This document shows, piece by piece, positions 15,340-24,157 of a DNA stretch of 64,000 bases (its first letter is position 1; each line of letters opens with the position of its first letter). Origin of the DNA: Saltatorellus ferox (GTDB lineage Bacteria > Planctomycetota > UBA1135 > GCA-002686595); contig CP036434.1 in assembly GCA_007751475.1 (NCBI GenBank), positions 7,654,527 through 7,718,526 on the forward strand, read 5' to 3'. Under the pieces are notes generated by a model, which did not search any database, was not told the DNA's origin, and saw nothing but the letters and a program-made list of their open reading frames with translations. The position numbers and the translations under genes are program-made.

Positions 15340-18210
15340 ATGACCCAGAACGAGCGCAGCAGCCTCCTCCGCGATCTCGTCTTCGAGTACCTCGAAGGCT
15401 CCGAAGAGCGACCCGCGCACGTGGTTCTGGACGAGCTCTGCGCCCGTCACCCCGACCTGGCCCAGGCGCTGCGTTCGCGGATCGCGCTGCTCCCCTCGAG
15501 CCATGACGACGAAGCGCCCACGTACACGACCCCCACGCATCTCGGATCGTTCGAGCTGCGCGGCGAACTCGGTGGAGGAGGAATGGGCGTCGTTCATCGG
15601 GCATACGACCAGGTACTCGGCCGCGAGGTCGCCCTCAAGATCATTCGCCCCGGTGAACTGCTCTTCGACGGCGGCCGCGAACGCTTCCGGCGCGAGGTCG
15701 AGATCATCGCGCGCCTGGCTCATCCGGGCATCGTGCCGGTGCACTCGACCGGCGAAGACGACGGCGTTCCCTGGTTCGCGATGGAGCTTGTCGAGGGATG
15801 TACCCTGGCCGAAGCGATCCGGGACCTGAAAGATCGGCGCGAGCAGGGTCATGCGCCCAGCGGCGTTCAACTGCGTGATGTGGTGGTGGAGCGCGTGGGC
15901 TCGGGCGCAGCCGAGACCGGGCCTCACCATGACGGCTCGCCGCTCTTCGACGCGCCGTGGCCGCGCGTTTGCGCTCGCCTCGCGCGCGACGTGGCCGAAG
16001 CGCTGGAGCATGCCCATCGGCGCGGCGTTCTCCACCGTGACGTCAAGCCCTCGAACGTGATGGTCACGCCCGACGGGCGCGTGATGCTGCTCGACTTCGG
16101 GCTGTCGTCCTCGGCCGGCTCCGAGAGGATCACGCGCTCGGGAGCGGCGCTCGGCTCGCTCGCCTACATGAGCCCGGAACAACTCGACGGTGAGGTCGAC
16201 CGCATCGGTCCTGCGTCGGACGTGTACTCCCTCGGCGTGACGCTCTACGAGATGCTGACGCTTCGGCTGCCGCACGCGGGCTCGAGTCCGATGGTCCTGC
16301 GCGAGTCGGTCGCGGAGGGGCGCTTTCCGTCGCCGCGAACGGTCGATCCGTCCGTCTCCTGGGAGCTCGACACCATCGTTCGCGTGGCCCTCGATCCGGA
16401 TCCAGCGCGGCGATACGTTTCGGCCGCCGCGATGGCGGCCGATCTGTCGGCGGCGCTCGAAGGCCGTCCGATTGCCGCGCGTAGGCCGGGTGCCTGGCGA
16501 AGACTCCGGCTATGGACGGCGCGCCGCCCCGCGGCGGCCGGGCTCATCGCGCTGCTCGCGCTCGTCACGGTGGGTGGGCCGCTGCTCTTTGGCTGGCAGC
16601 AAAGAAAAAGCAGGATCCGCGCGGAAAGCCAGGCACGGGTGATCGAGGAGCAACGCGACCTCGCCCGGGCCGAGGGGGAGCGAGCAGAGCGCAACCTGGC
16701 GCGGGCCATGGATGCGGTCGACACGATGGTCACGCGCGTGTCGGAGGATGACCTGAGCACGGTCCCAGGGCTCGAACTCGTCCGGCGGGAGATCCTGGAG
16801 CGCGCGCTCGCCTTCTTTCGCTCGCTCGCGGGCGACCAGGCCGGAGACCCGCGGCTGCGCAGGGAGCTGGCGCGCGCATGGCGCAGGATCGGTGATATCG
16901 AAGGCTGGCTCGACCGGCGCCCCGAGGCCCTCGCGGCCCTCGAGCGAGCTGACGAGATCTCGCGGCAGCTCATCGAGGAGGAGGGGCCGGAACCTGAGCT
17001 CGTGAGCGAAGTGGGAGAGATCGGCGCTCTGCGCTCCATGGCGCTTCGACTGCAGGGCAAGGCCGCCGAGGCGCGAGCGGTCACCGAGGACGCGCTCGCG
17101 CTCATGGACCGCCTGCCCGAGAAGGACCGGGACGAGCCCGAGGTCGCGGGTGCGCGCGGCGAGCTGCTCCTGCACCTGGCACAGGCCTACCGCGCCGAGG
17201 GTCAGCCCGAAAAGACGCGGGAGCTGCTGGACGGCGCACTGGAGCCGCTGCGCGCCGCCCGCATCGGCCGTGAAGATGAGCTTCAGCCAGCGCTCCAGCT
17301 CGCACGGGCCCATCAGCTGCTGGGAGTCCTCGCTTCGGAGAGGGCGCCTACCCAGGAGAACATCGCCGAGTGCGCGGCACAGAACCGCCTGGTGCTTGGG
17401 GTTCTGCGGCCGCTGGAGGAGCGGTTCGGAAAGAACGTGGCGCTGCGGCGCGACCTTTCGAGGGGTGAGATCAACCTGGGGTCCGCGCTCATGCGGATGG
17501 AAGCCGAGGAGGCCATGGAGCAGGTCGAGAACGGAATGAAGCGGGCCGTGGCCCTCGCCGAGGACTTTCCGAGCAGCAGTACCTTCGCCGTGGACGCGGC
17601 CACGGCGCAGATGATCGTCGGGGTCACGATCATGGGACAGGGGCGACCGGAGGAAGGGTTGACGCTTCTTCGAAGCGGCGCCGAAAGCCTGGAAGCCGCC
17701 CATGAGCTGGAACCGGACGACTTGGACGTGCTCGTCAAGCTCGCGGGAGCGCGACTCCAGGATGCCACGATCTGCCTCCAGGCCCTGGGACGTCCCGCCG
17801 AGGCGGTGCCCCTGCTCCTGGAGTCCGCCAGGCTGTACGACGAAGCGCACGCGAGGGTCCCCACCTTCGGTCAGGTCCAGCTCGGTCGCGAGTGGACGCG
17901 GGAGTTCCTGAGCTACGCCCATCTGGCACTGAAGGCCCCGGAGGCAGCGGCCGACGCCGCATTCGAACTCGGCGAGCTGGCCAGCTCACCGCCCAGGCAG
18001 ATGGTGGCGGCGGCCGCCTTGGTCGAGTGCGCCGAGGCGCTGGAGTCCGCGTCCGTGGCCGAGCGAGCGTCCGCCTGCGACGAGCGTGCCGTGGAACTGG
18101 TCCAATCTGCTGTGGAGGGCGGCTTCGATACGGCCACGGTCGCCGAAGACCCCTCGCTGCGGGCTCTGGCATCCAGGGAGGCCACGGCGCCGCTCATCGG
18201 CAAGCGCTGA
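15340..18210 (+). CDS. Membrane-anchored serine/threonine protein kinase with helical-repeat tail
   Basis: A 956-residue Hanks-type kinase. After a helical leader of about 65 residues, the glycine loop GELGGGGMGVV starts near residue 75. The ATP-binding Lys is K100 (VALKII), the catalytic loop HRDVKPSN begins at residue 232, and DFG is at 252-254. A YMSPEQL motif marks the substrate side. One transmembrane segment lies near residues 400-421 (LIALLALVTVGGPLLFG). The remaining 500 residues are helical, with TPR-like spacing, and would lie outside the cytoplasm. All catalytic residues are present, so it should be active. An Arg/Glu-rich insert in the C-lobe near residue 170 is unusual in length. 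The divergent sigma-factor gene is its likely partner. Confidence 0.92.
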   Translation: MTQNERSSLLRDLVFEYLEGSEERPAHVVLDELCARHPDLAQALRSRIALLPSSHDDEAPTYTTPTHLGSFELRGELGGGGMGVVHRAYDQVLGREVALKIIRPGELLFDGGRERFRREVEIIARLAHPGIVPVHSTGEDDGVPWFAMELVEGCTLAEAIRDLKDRREQGHAPSGVQLRDVVVERVGSGAAETGPHHDGSPLFDAPWPRVCARLARDVAEALEHAHRRGVLHRDVKPSNVMVTPDGRVMLLDFGLSSSAGSERITRSGAALGSLAYMSPEQLDGEVDRIGPASDVYSLGVTLYEMLTLRLPHAGSSPMVLRESVAEGRFPSPRTVDPSVSWELDTIVRVALDPDPARRYVSAAAMAADLSAALEGRPIAARRPGAWRRLRLWTARRPAAAGLIALLALVTVGGPLLFGWQQRKSRIRAESQARVIEEQRDLARAEGERAERNLARAMDAVDTMVTRVSEDDLSTVPGLELVRREILERALAFFRSLAGDQAGDPRLRRELARAWRRIGDIEGWLDRRPEALAALERADEISRQLIEEEGPEPELVSEVGEIGALRSMALRLQGKAAEARAVTEDALALMDRLPEKDRDEPEVAGARGELLLHLAQAYRAEGQPEKTRELLDGALEPLRAARIGREDELQPALQLARAHQLLGVLASERAPTQENIAECAAQNRLVLGVLRPLEERFGKNVALRRDLSRGEINLGSALMRMEAEEAMEQVENGMKRAVALAEDFPSSSTFAVDAATAQMIVGVTIMGQGRPEEGLTLLRSGAESLEAAHELEPDDLDVLVKLAGARLQDATICLQALGRPAEAVPLLLESARLYDEAHARVPTFGQVQLGREWTREFLSYAHLALKAPEAAADAAFELGELASSPPRQMVAAAALVECAEALESASVAERASACDERAVELVQSAVEGGFDTATVAEDPSLRALASREATAPLIGKR

Positions 18211-18327
18211 GGTCCAGTTCACGGAGAATTCCGGGGAATCCTGTAACGGCCCTCCGGGCGTCCGGATGGGAGGGGTGCATCGCCCCCGCGTCACGTCTTG
18301 GGGGCTCTCTCTGACCCATCCGGACCC

Positions 18328-20496
18328 ATGAAGCTACTCCGTTCCCTCTTCCTCGCCCTCGCCGCCTGCATGGCGCTCATCCCCTCCTCGGCGGCCGATC
18401 CCCAGACCGACACGGTCACCCCCACCGGCTGGTGGTGGATGACGAACGTCACGGCCCAGACCGTCTCGGACCGCGTCGCCCAGGGCTACCGCATCGTCGA
18501 TATCGAAATCGAGGACGACTCTCCCTTCCGCCTCAGCGCCGCCTTCGTCCGCAATACTGGCGACTACGCCAAGGGCTGGTGGTGGTACTACGGCCTCACG
18601 GAGTCACAGGTCACCAGCAACGTGATCTCGAACCAGGCGCGCCTGATCGACGTGGAGCCCTACGAGACTGTCGCAGGCATCCGCTACGCCGCCGTGATGA
18701 TCGCGAACACCGGCTCCGACTTTGCGACCTCCCACGGCTGGCAGACGAACCACACCTTCTCCAGCCTTTCCACCTGGCTCCAGCAGAACCCGACCCGGCG
18801 GATCCTGGACATCCAGCCCTACCGCAACGGCGGCTCCCTGCGCTACGCGTTCGTCTGGGTCGCGAACAGCGGGAACACCCAGTCCGCCTACTGGATCTAC
18901 CTGAACACGTCCACGTCCTTCATCAGCAGCCGCCTCGCCTCGAACCAGGCGCGCCTGATCGATCTGGAGCCCCACGATGACACCGGGAACTTCAGCGCAA
19001 TCATGGTTCCCAGGGATGGGAACGAGTGGACCTGGTTCCACAACATGACCTCCGGTGACATCGGCCGCCTCGCGGACCAGTACGCCACCCGCATCATCGA
19101 CCTGGAGCGCTATCGCACTTCCTCAGGCGCCATACGCTACGCCATGGTGTGCCGGCGCAACGACAACGATCTTGCGATCGAAGCCGCCTTCGCCATGCGC
19201 CAGGGACTGCCACTTGATGCCACGAGCGGCCTGGTCCTCCGTGAGTACCAGGGCACCGACAGCACGCTGGCGGGCGTCTTCGAGGATCGCGTTTTCGAAC
19301 CGGCGAGCCTGATCAAAACGGTGCACCACTTCACGGCCAACCGGCGGGTCGCGCTCAACCTGGACTCGTTCAACTCACCGATGACGGAGAACCAGGGCCT
19401 GAACGGAAGCTGCCCCACCGGCTCGAACCCCACCACGCGCACGCTGGGCGCTGTGCTCCGCAGCATGATGGAGTCGAGCTCGAACACGGCCACGGAGGCC
19501 GTCCGGAGCCGCTACGGGACCGCCGTGATCGAGAGCACCGCAGCCAGCTTCGGCGCCACCAACGTGGAGCTCAATCACACGCTGGGCTGCCTCTGTGGGC
19601 AGCCTCGCAACGAGATCACCCTGCGTGACCTCGCGGACCTCCACGGCGCAGTGATCGATGGAGCGCTCGGCAGCGTTCGGGACGACTTCTACGACCGGAT
19701 GAGCAACAGCTCGAACTTCGGCATGGGTTCGTTCAACACCGGAACGATCCTCACCACCGAGCTCAACTCGTCGAGCCTCAACTCCAGCGAGCGCGCCGCG
19801 TTCCTCGCGGGAACGGCCTTCGCACACAAGGGAGGATCGTACACCTGCAACTCGTCCTCGGGATCGGAGCAGCACCGTAGCCGCGGCGCCTACGTCCGGC
19901 TGCCCGAGCGCAGCGGCTGCCAGACGATCGGGCGCGAGTACTTCATCGGCGCATGGGTGAACGACGCCAACACGGCTGCCTCCGCCAATGACTCCGTCGG
20001 CGCTGGCCTGGCCGCGCTGTTCCGCGACCGCGTGCGCGCCGCGATCCAGACCTGGGAGAACGCGAACTGCAACGCCTTCCAGAACTACTGCACGGCCACG
20101 ATCAACTCGTCCGGCCAGCGCGGCGTGTGCTCGGCCACCGGTTCGCCGTACATCCTGGACAACAACCTTCGCCTCGTGGGTTCCAGCCTTCCGCCCAGCT
20201 CGTTCGCGAGCGTGATCTTCGGCACGAGCCGCGTGTTCGTCCCGAACCCGGGCGGAAGCGCCGGCAACCTCTGCGTCGGCGGCACCATCGGGCGCCTCTA
20301 TTCCTCGATCGGCACGACGTCGGCGAGCGGGGTCATCACCTTCACGGTCGACAACACGGACCTGCAATCCTCCCAGGGGACCCAGATCTCACTGGACCCG
20401 GGGGACACGCTGATGTTCCAGTGGTGGAGCCGTGACGCCAGCCCCAGCGGTCCGACCTCGAACTTCACGAACGCGCTGGAAGTGACGTTCATCTGA
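18328..20496 (+). CDS. Secreted serine hydrolase: five tandem repeats, beta-lactamase-like core, shared C-terminal domain
   Basis: A 722-residue exported protein. A signal peptide (MKLLRSLFLALAACMALIP) precedes five repeats of about 50 residues, each with a WW or W start and an R(L/I)(I/L)D(I/L) core (IVDIEIED, LIDVEPYE, ILDIQPYR, LIDLEPHD, IIDLERYR). They resemble the bacterial tandem repeat domain of fungal polyglycine hydrolases. The core that follows has the serine beta-lactamase/PBP triad of motifs: S327-L-I-K330, S384-S-N386 and K501-G-G. A Cys-rich linker leads to the C-terminal domain shared with the endonuclease and FG-GAP proteins of this window. It probably cleaves a peptide or peptidoglycan bond outside the cytoplasm. 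The architecture parallels polyglycine hydrolases, but the substrate is unknown. Confidence 0.8.
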   Translation: MKLLRSLFLALAACMALIPSSAADPQTDTVTPTGWWWMTNVTAQTVSDRVAQGYRIVDIEIEDDSPFRLSAAFVRNTGDYAKGWWWYYGLTESQVTSNVISNQARLIDVEPYETVAGIRYAAVMIANTGSDFATSHGWQTNHTFSSLSTWLQQNPTRRILDIQPYRNGGSLRYAFVWVANSGNTQSAYWIYLNTSTSFISSRLASNQARLIDLEPHDDTGNFSAIMVPRDGNEWTWFHNMTSGDIGRLADQYATRIIDLERYRTSSGAIRYAMVCRRNDNDLAIEAAFAMRQGLPLDATSGLVLREYQGTDSTLAGVFEDRVFEPASLIKTVHHFTANRRVALNLDSFNSPMTENQGLNGSCPTGSNPTTRTLGAVLRSMMESSSNTATEAVRSRYGTAVIESTAASFGATNVELNHTLGCLCGQPRNEITLRDLADLHGAVIDGALGSVRDDFYDRMSNSSNFGMGSFNTGTILTTELNSSSLNSSERAAFLAGTAFAHKGGSYTCNSSSGSEQHRSRGAYVRLPERSGCQTIGREYFIGAWVNDANTAASANDSVGAGLAALFRDRVRAAIQTWENANCNAFQNYCTATINSSGQRGVCSATGSPYILDNNLRLVGSSLPPSSFASVIFGTSRVFVPNPGGSAGNLCVGGTIGRLYSSIGTTSASGVITFTVDNTDLQSSQGTQISLDPGDTLMFQWWSRDASPSGPTSNFTNALEVTFI

Positions 20497-20526
20497 GAGC
20501 CGTCGCGACGGCGGTACCAGAAAAGA

Positions 20527-20570
20527 GCCTCCCCTCTCGCCCACGTGCAAACGTCGGCGAGGGGGGAGGC
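20527..20570 (+). terminator. Rho-independent-like terminator
   Basis: A 15-bp stem (GCCTCCCCTCTCGCC with one wobble against its partner) and an inner ACGT/ACGT pairing lie 30 bases after the secreted hydrolase stop. It is followed by TTTGCGGCTTTG, a poor U-tract. Confidence 0.7.
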
Positions 20571-21206
20571 TTTGCGGCTTTGAGCCGCGCGTCCAAAAGG
20601 GGAGGGCCTTCTTCCAGAAGCCGCGCCGCCCACCCCCGCCGCCACGGCCCCCGCTACGGAAGAGAGCGCCGCGGCCCTGGCGTCCGCCCAGATTATTCCT
20701 GCGGCGATTCCTGCGGCGCACCTGCGGCGATGCCCGCAGCGCACCTGCAGCACCCTCAGATTTCGCGGACGATTCTGCGGCTGGACGCCGCAAAGAAGAA
20801 CGCGATGGCCTGGCTTGTGGAGCAGCAAGACTTGGCATCGCCCGAGAGGGACTCTTCTGGCGCTAACCCTTGAGCGTCTCGGTGAGCGCCACGATCATCC
20901 ACTCGGGATCCATGAGGCCACACACTTCGCGGGCTGTGCATCGAAAGCTGTACGCAGCCCACGTCCACCGTCGGCATGCCGTGCTGGGCACATCAGCGCG
21001 AACGCGCTCCTTCACCGCGCTGGCTCTGGTTCTGATCCAAGGCGGGACGACTTCTTGGATCTGGCTTCCCAATTGGCTCACGCCGAGCCACTGCGACTGA
21101 CCTCGCTCGCTGGGCCGTTCACGTGCCCGCCGAAACGGAATAGAAGATCCCAGCCCCGGGAGAACAGCCGCAGCTGAGCCGTCCATCGCGAAACAGAAGC
21201 TCAGAA
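20571..21206. other. Gene-free stretch
   Basis: No convincing gene is visible. A short tract near 20697-20760 repeats CTGCGGCG-type units, probably replication slippage. The rest reads as eroded intergenic DNA at the left edge of the accessory region. Confidence 0.5.
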
Positions 21207-21379
21207 ACGGATAGGAACTCCAAGCGGGGTGTCGAAGTGACGCGCCGCCCGGCCCGACATCTGGTGCTCCTGCTATCAGAGCTGGGCGACCATCAGCTGG
21301 AGTGGTTCACAGGGCGGCAGCGCAGCCTGCGTCGCTGGAGCCTCCCTCCGTCAAGGCGACCGGCGAGTTCGGCTCAGCG
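21207..21379 (+). repeat. Dispersed repeat, copy 1 (long form A)
   Basis: About 170 bases match copy 2 near 33.5 kb with scattered substitutions. The core shared by all copies runs AACTCCAAGCGGGG then a variable triplet region, then GTGACGCGCCGCCCGG. Form A continues through GATCAGCTGGAGTGG-like sequence and a CCTCCCTCCGTCAAGGCGAC block. The plus-strand reading (VTRRPARH...) is open over part of the copy but is not clearly a gene. Confidence 0.75.
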
Positions 21380-21463
21380 AAGAGCCCGATGGCCGCTCGG
21401 ACGCTCTCGAGTAGTCGAACCTCCCCGAGACTTCTTGAGGCCTTTCCCCCCAAGCACCGATGG

Positions 21464-21780
21464 TTACGCCGTTGGCGTTGGCGCCGCTCGTCGAAGGTTC
21501 CGTCGATGGACGAACCAGAAGGCCAAAGTGAGCGCGCCGAAGATCGACAGATAGCTCGCGGTACCGACCATTTGTGTCAGCTCCAGAGCGTCGTCCTCAA
21601 CGATCATCTGCAGAAGACCGGTTTCTGGCCTGGCGCCGCCGGACCAGCTGGAGAAGTTCCATGCCGCATGCAGGCCGATGGGGACGGCAAGGCCTCGCGT
21701 GGCGATCGCGCTCATGCCCCACAGTAGCCCGCCGGGAATGACGCCGAGCACGATGGTTTGCAGATCCCATCCGTAGGCCA
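21464..21780 (-). pseudogene. C-terminal fragment of a CPBP (CAAX-type) membrane protease
   Basis: About 105 residues remain of a multi-pass CPBP intramembrane protease. The segment LQTIVLGVIPGGLLWGMSAIATRG followed by IGLHAAWNFSSW matches the last two family motifs, with the conserved H...N pair. The first motifs (the EExxxR helix) are missing: upstream sequence changes abruptly to an unrelated toxin-like remnant. The C-terminus ends in a basic Arg tail. It is a truncated and presumably non-functional copy. Confidence 0.65.
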
Positions 21781-21948
21781 GAGTCGCTGAATGCGCAGAT
21801 GAAATCCTACATTGCAAACGCTGAAAGATTGGGGTATAAGTTCCATCTTCACATCAACGGTGGCGAGAAGAACGTAGCGGCGCCGCTCTTGAAGCTGATC
21901 AAAGACAAGGGCGGCGAGGTCTTCGACACTGGACGCCCATGGCGCTGA
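21781..21948 (+). pseudogene. Remnant of a toxin-like C-terminal domain
   Basis: An open frame of 55 codons ends in TGA and reads ESLNAQMKSYIANAERLGYK, FHLHINGGEKNVAAPLLKL, then IKDKGGEVFDTGRPWR. The pattern (long amphipathic helix, GY.F.L.., then a short C-terminal strand and turn) resembles the tips of polymorphic toxins of the restriction-endonuclease-fold type. The body of such a toxin is absent. It lies 85 bases upstream of an unknown gene that could be its immunity partner. The assignment is by eye and tentative. Confidence 0.4.
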
Positions 21949-22033
21949 TAAATCTACGCCCCCCTAGCGTTGTAAACATGACTATAATGATCAACATCTC
22001 CCGCTACAGCCACTGCATACCGAGGCCATTGAA

Positions 22034-22783
22034 GTGAAACCGAAGCGCGGAGATCACAATGAAGCTCTTGAGTCAGTACTAAAGCGGCGGGCTGAAGACC
22101 CAACGTTCGGTGGCCAAGTCTCGCCTGAGCATCTCGAATGGATTCGTGCGAATGTTCGCGCATTTAATCTGGCGTGGGCGCCTATTCGAGAGAAGCTGAA
22201 TTCCCTGGGACTCAGATTTTCCTTCGAGAGCCTAAAAGAGATAGACCCCAAAGCGCTCCGAGATGAGGGCGTGCTACGGTGCCTGGCCGATGGCTGCCTA
22301 TCAACAGACCGGGCAGGACTGACGAGCGAGATCATAGCTACCCTCCGTCGCGGTGGGCGCTCGCTAAATCTCCAGCGGACCCTTCTCAGAATCTTGCGAT
22401 GTGGCGTCTATAATGCCAGCTGGGAAAATTCCCACAGAGAGCAGTGCGGACTGAGTGCGGCAAGCAATCTAGAGAGGGCGAAACTCTATCCAGAGATCGC
22501 GCGCGAGGTGGCCGAACTGGCGACATCCGTTCCCTTCTGGAGTGTAGGCGGAGTTCTTGCCCGGGCGTTGGCCAAGTGCGACGACGCTGCATTATCATTA
22601 GATCAGATCGATGCACTTGCGCAGCACGAGGAGTCGGGACTTGCTGCGGTGGCGTATATAGTAAAGCAGCGCCGACGTGACGCCATTGGCATCCTCACTC
22701 GCCTCTCTGAGAACGCTCCGGATAAGTACATAGCGCGAGATGCGAAGAGGGCCCTAAAGAAGCTGGAAGTGCAGCTAGAGTGA
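22034..22783 (+). CDS. Hypothetical helical protein, possible immunity protein
   Basis: A 249-residue all-helical protein that I do not recognise. The second half (about 150-249) has repeats of paired helices reminiscent of HEAT repeats (ALAKCDDAALSLDQIDALAQHEESG, ending RDAKRALKKLEVQLE). It has no signal peptide. A GTG start has a good GAGG site 8 bases upstream. GC content is clearly lower than in the core genes, a sign of transfer. Its place just after a toxin-like C-terminal remnant suggests an orphan immunity gene, but this rests on position only. A GC-rich hairpin follows. Confidence 0.65.
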   Translation: MKPKRGDHNEALESVLKRRAEDPTFGGQVSPEHLEWIRANVRAFNLAWAPIREKLNSLGLRFSFESLKEIDPKALRDEGVLRCLADGCLSTDRAGLTSEIIATLRRGGRSLNLQRTLLRILRCGVYNASWENSHREQCGLSAASNLERAKLYPEIAREVAELATSVPFWSVGGVLARALAKCDDAALSLDQIDALAQHEESGLAAVAYIVKQRRRDAIGILTRLSENAPDKYIARDAKRALKKLEVQLE

Positions 22784-22813
22784 GCGCCGGTCCACAAAAA
22801 ATGGCCGGGGAGG

Positions 22814-22834
22814 GGGGGCCGCTCGAAGGCCCCC
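22814..22834 (+). terminator. GC-rich hairpin after the hypothetical gene
   Basis: GGGGGCC and GGCCCCC form a perfect 7-bp stem with a 7-base loop, 30 bases after the stop codon. It has no U-run. Confidence 0.4.
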
Positions 22835-23053
22835 GGTGTCCACTCGCACCGGGCAGGGTCAGGACACTAAAGTGAGCGTGCAGCGTTATTGCTCAAAGGG
22901 CGACACCTTATCCCCGGTGATCCGCTACTGCGGGGCGGCGGCGGCGCTAAACGCTCGCGATCGATGGATTGCTCCAGATTCGTACAGTCACCTAGACGAG
23001 GTGGGGACAACCGATCGGTCCATCCGAGCTGATATACGTTTTCACGCTCCTCA

Positions 23054-24103
23054 TCAGCCGCTTGATTGACGCTGGAATGGGTACACTTGGGCGAAGCCTG
23101 ACTGCCGACACTTGCTACCGTCAATCTTGATTGACGGTAGCTGCAATTCATCAGGAACTGCCGGCATGGGTCTACCAGTCATCCTTTTCTGGAGGAGAAC
23201 CTGCCCGTTCGTGAGCTGCGTTCCTGCCTCAGGCAAGCCGGACCAGAGGTCGACGTACGGTGCCCCCACAACACAGCCTTCGACAGGCCCAGGTGGCAAA
23301 CCACGCCAGAACCAAGAGTGCGCGGGGCACTTGACCCGGCGAAGCTCGGCATAGAACGCGTTCGTAATACCTGCCCCCTCGACGAGAAAATTGAGCGTCG
23401 ATTGAAGAAGCGCGGGCAGCTCAAATAATCTCGGCCGAATCTGAAATTCAAGCCGCCCGACGAGATTGCTAGTTCTAAGGAAGTGTTCTGAATGCCAACT
23501 CCGCTTCATGGACTCAGTCGGCACGGATGAAAAAAGGTATCCGAACGGCGCCTTTGCTTTCATGATGAGGAACTGAGGCTCTTCGAGCCAGGCTTTGAGA
23601 AGCGATTCGAAGTCCTCGCCCTCCAGCCGGCTTTGCATCGGTTCCGTCGGTCCGAACCTCCTCGGAAGTGCTTCAGGCAACAATCGCTGAAGAGCAGACA
23701 GGAAAGACCGCATCCCATCGTTCTCGAAACCCTCCACATCCTCAAAGAAGAATGCCAGTGAGCCAAGTGTCTCCTCCACTTCAGGCGCAGCCCCCAAGAG
23801 GCTCCCGGATCGATGCGCAGTTCGCCAGGCCCCTGACTGTGGGTCGATGAATACTGCCTTGTGCTGACTCAGGGTGGAGACGATCCAGTCGTCGAGCTCG
23901 TCCAGATCGTCATCAGATGGAGAGCCTTCGACGGTCACCGTCCAGAGCACCCGTCGAGATCCGATCACCTCAAGCCACGAATCGGAGATGTCCTCGTCCT
24001 CGACGACAAGCGGGCCGTCCACGGTGAAATGCGCGTACCAGAATGCGAGAGGTGGGTCGGGTTCAGCAGGCTTCGCCAAATAGATATCGTAGGTCTGACT
24101 CAT
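23054..24103 (-). CDS. Hypothetical protein, 349 residues
   Basis: I do not recognise this protein. It starts MSQTYDIYLAKPAEPDPPLAF and is rich in acidic residues (EDEDISDSW, SPSDDDLDELDDW). It has no signal peptide or membrane helix, and aromatic strands dominate the C-terminal third (SWFWRGLPPGP, YVDLWSGLP). The short acidic form fits proteins found as immunity or SMI-like partners in toxin loci, but no specific family can be named. GC content is lower than in core genes. Near its 3' end the DNA contains a perfect 28-bp palindrome, which may mark a rearranged boundary of the reading frame. An IS256-like element begins just upstream of the start. Confidence 0.6.
   Translation of the reverse strand: MSQTYDIYLAKPAEPDPPLAFWYAHFTVDGPLVVEDEDISDSWLEVIGSRRVLWTVTVEGSPSDDDLDELDDWIVSTLSQHKAVFIDPQSGAWRTAHRSGSLLGAAPEVEETLGSLAFFFEDVEGFENDGMRSFLSALQRLLPEALPRRFGPTEPMQSRLEGEDFESLLKAWLEEPQFLIMKAKAPFGYLFSSVPTESMKRSWHSEHFLRTSNLVGRLEFQIRPRLFELPALLQSTLNFLVEGAGITNAFYAELRRVKCPAHSWFWRGLPPGPVEGCVVGAPYVDLWSGLPEAGTQLTNGQVLLQKRMTGRPMPAVPDELQLPSIKIDGSKCRQSGFAQVYPFQRQSSG
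23114..23141. repeat. Perfect 28-bp palindrome inside the end of a gene
   Basis: GCTACCGTCAATC and its exact reverse complement are separated by two bases. It falls within the last 30 codons of the hypothetical gene, an odd place for a terminator. Confidence 0.8.
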
Positions 24104-24157
24104 GGCTTAGCGAACCTAGTAAATCCCCAGATGCTCTAGTTGAACGTGATAGAGCAA

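Noticed and set aside
22836..23053. Short plus-strand frame of about 77 codons
   Set aside because: No ribosome site, no protein-like pattern and it overlaps the gene-free gap.
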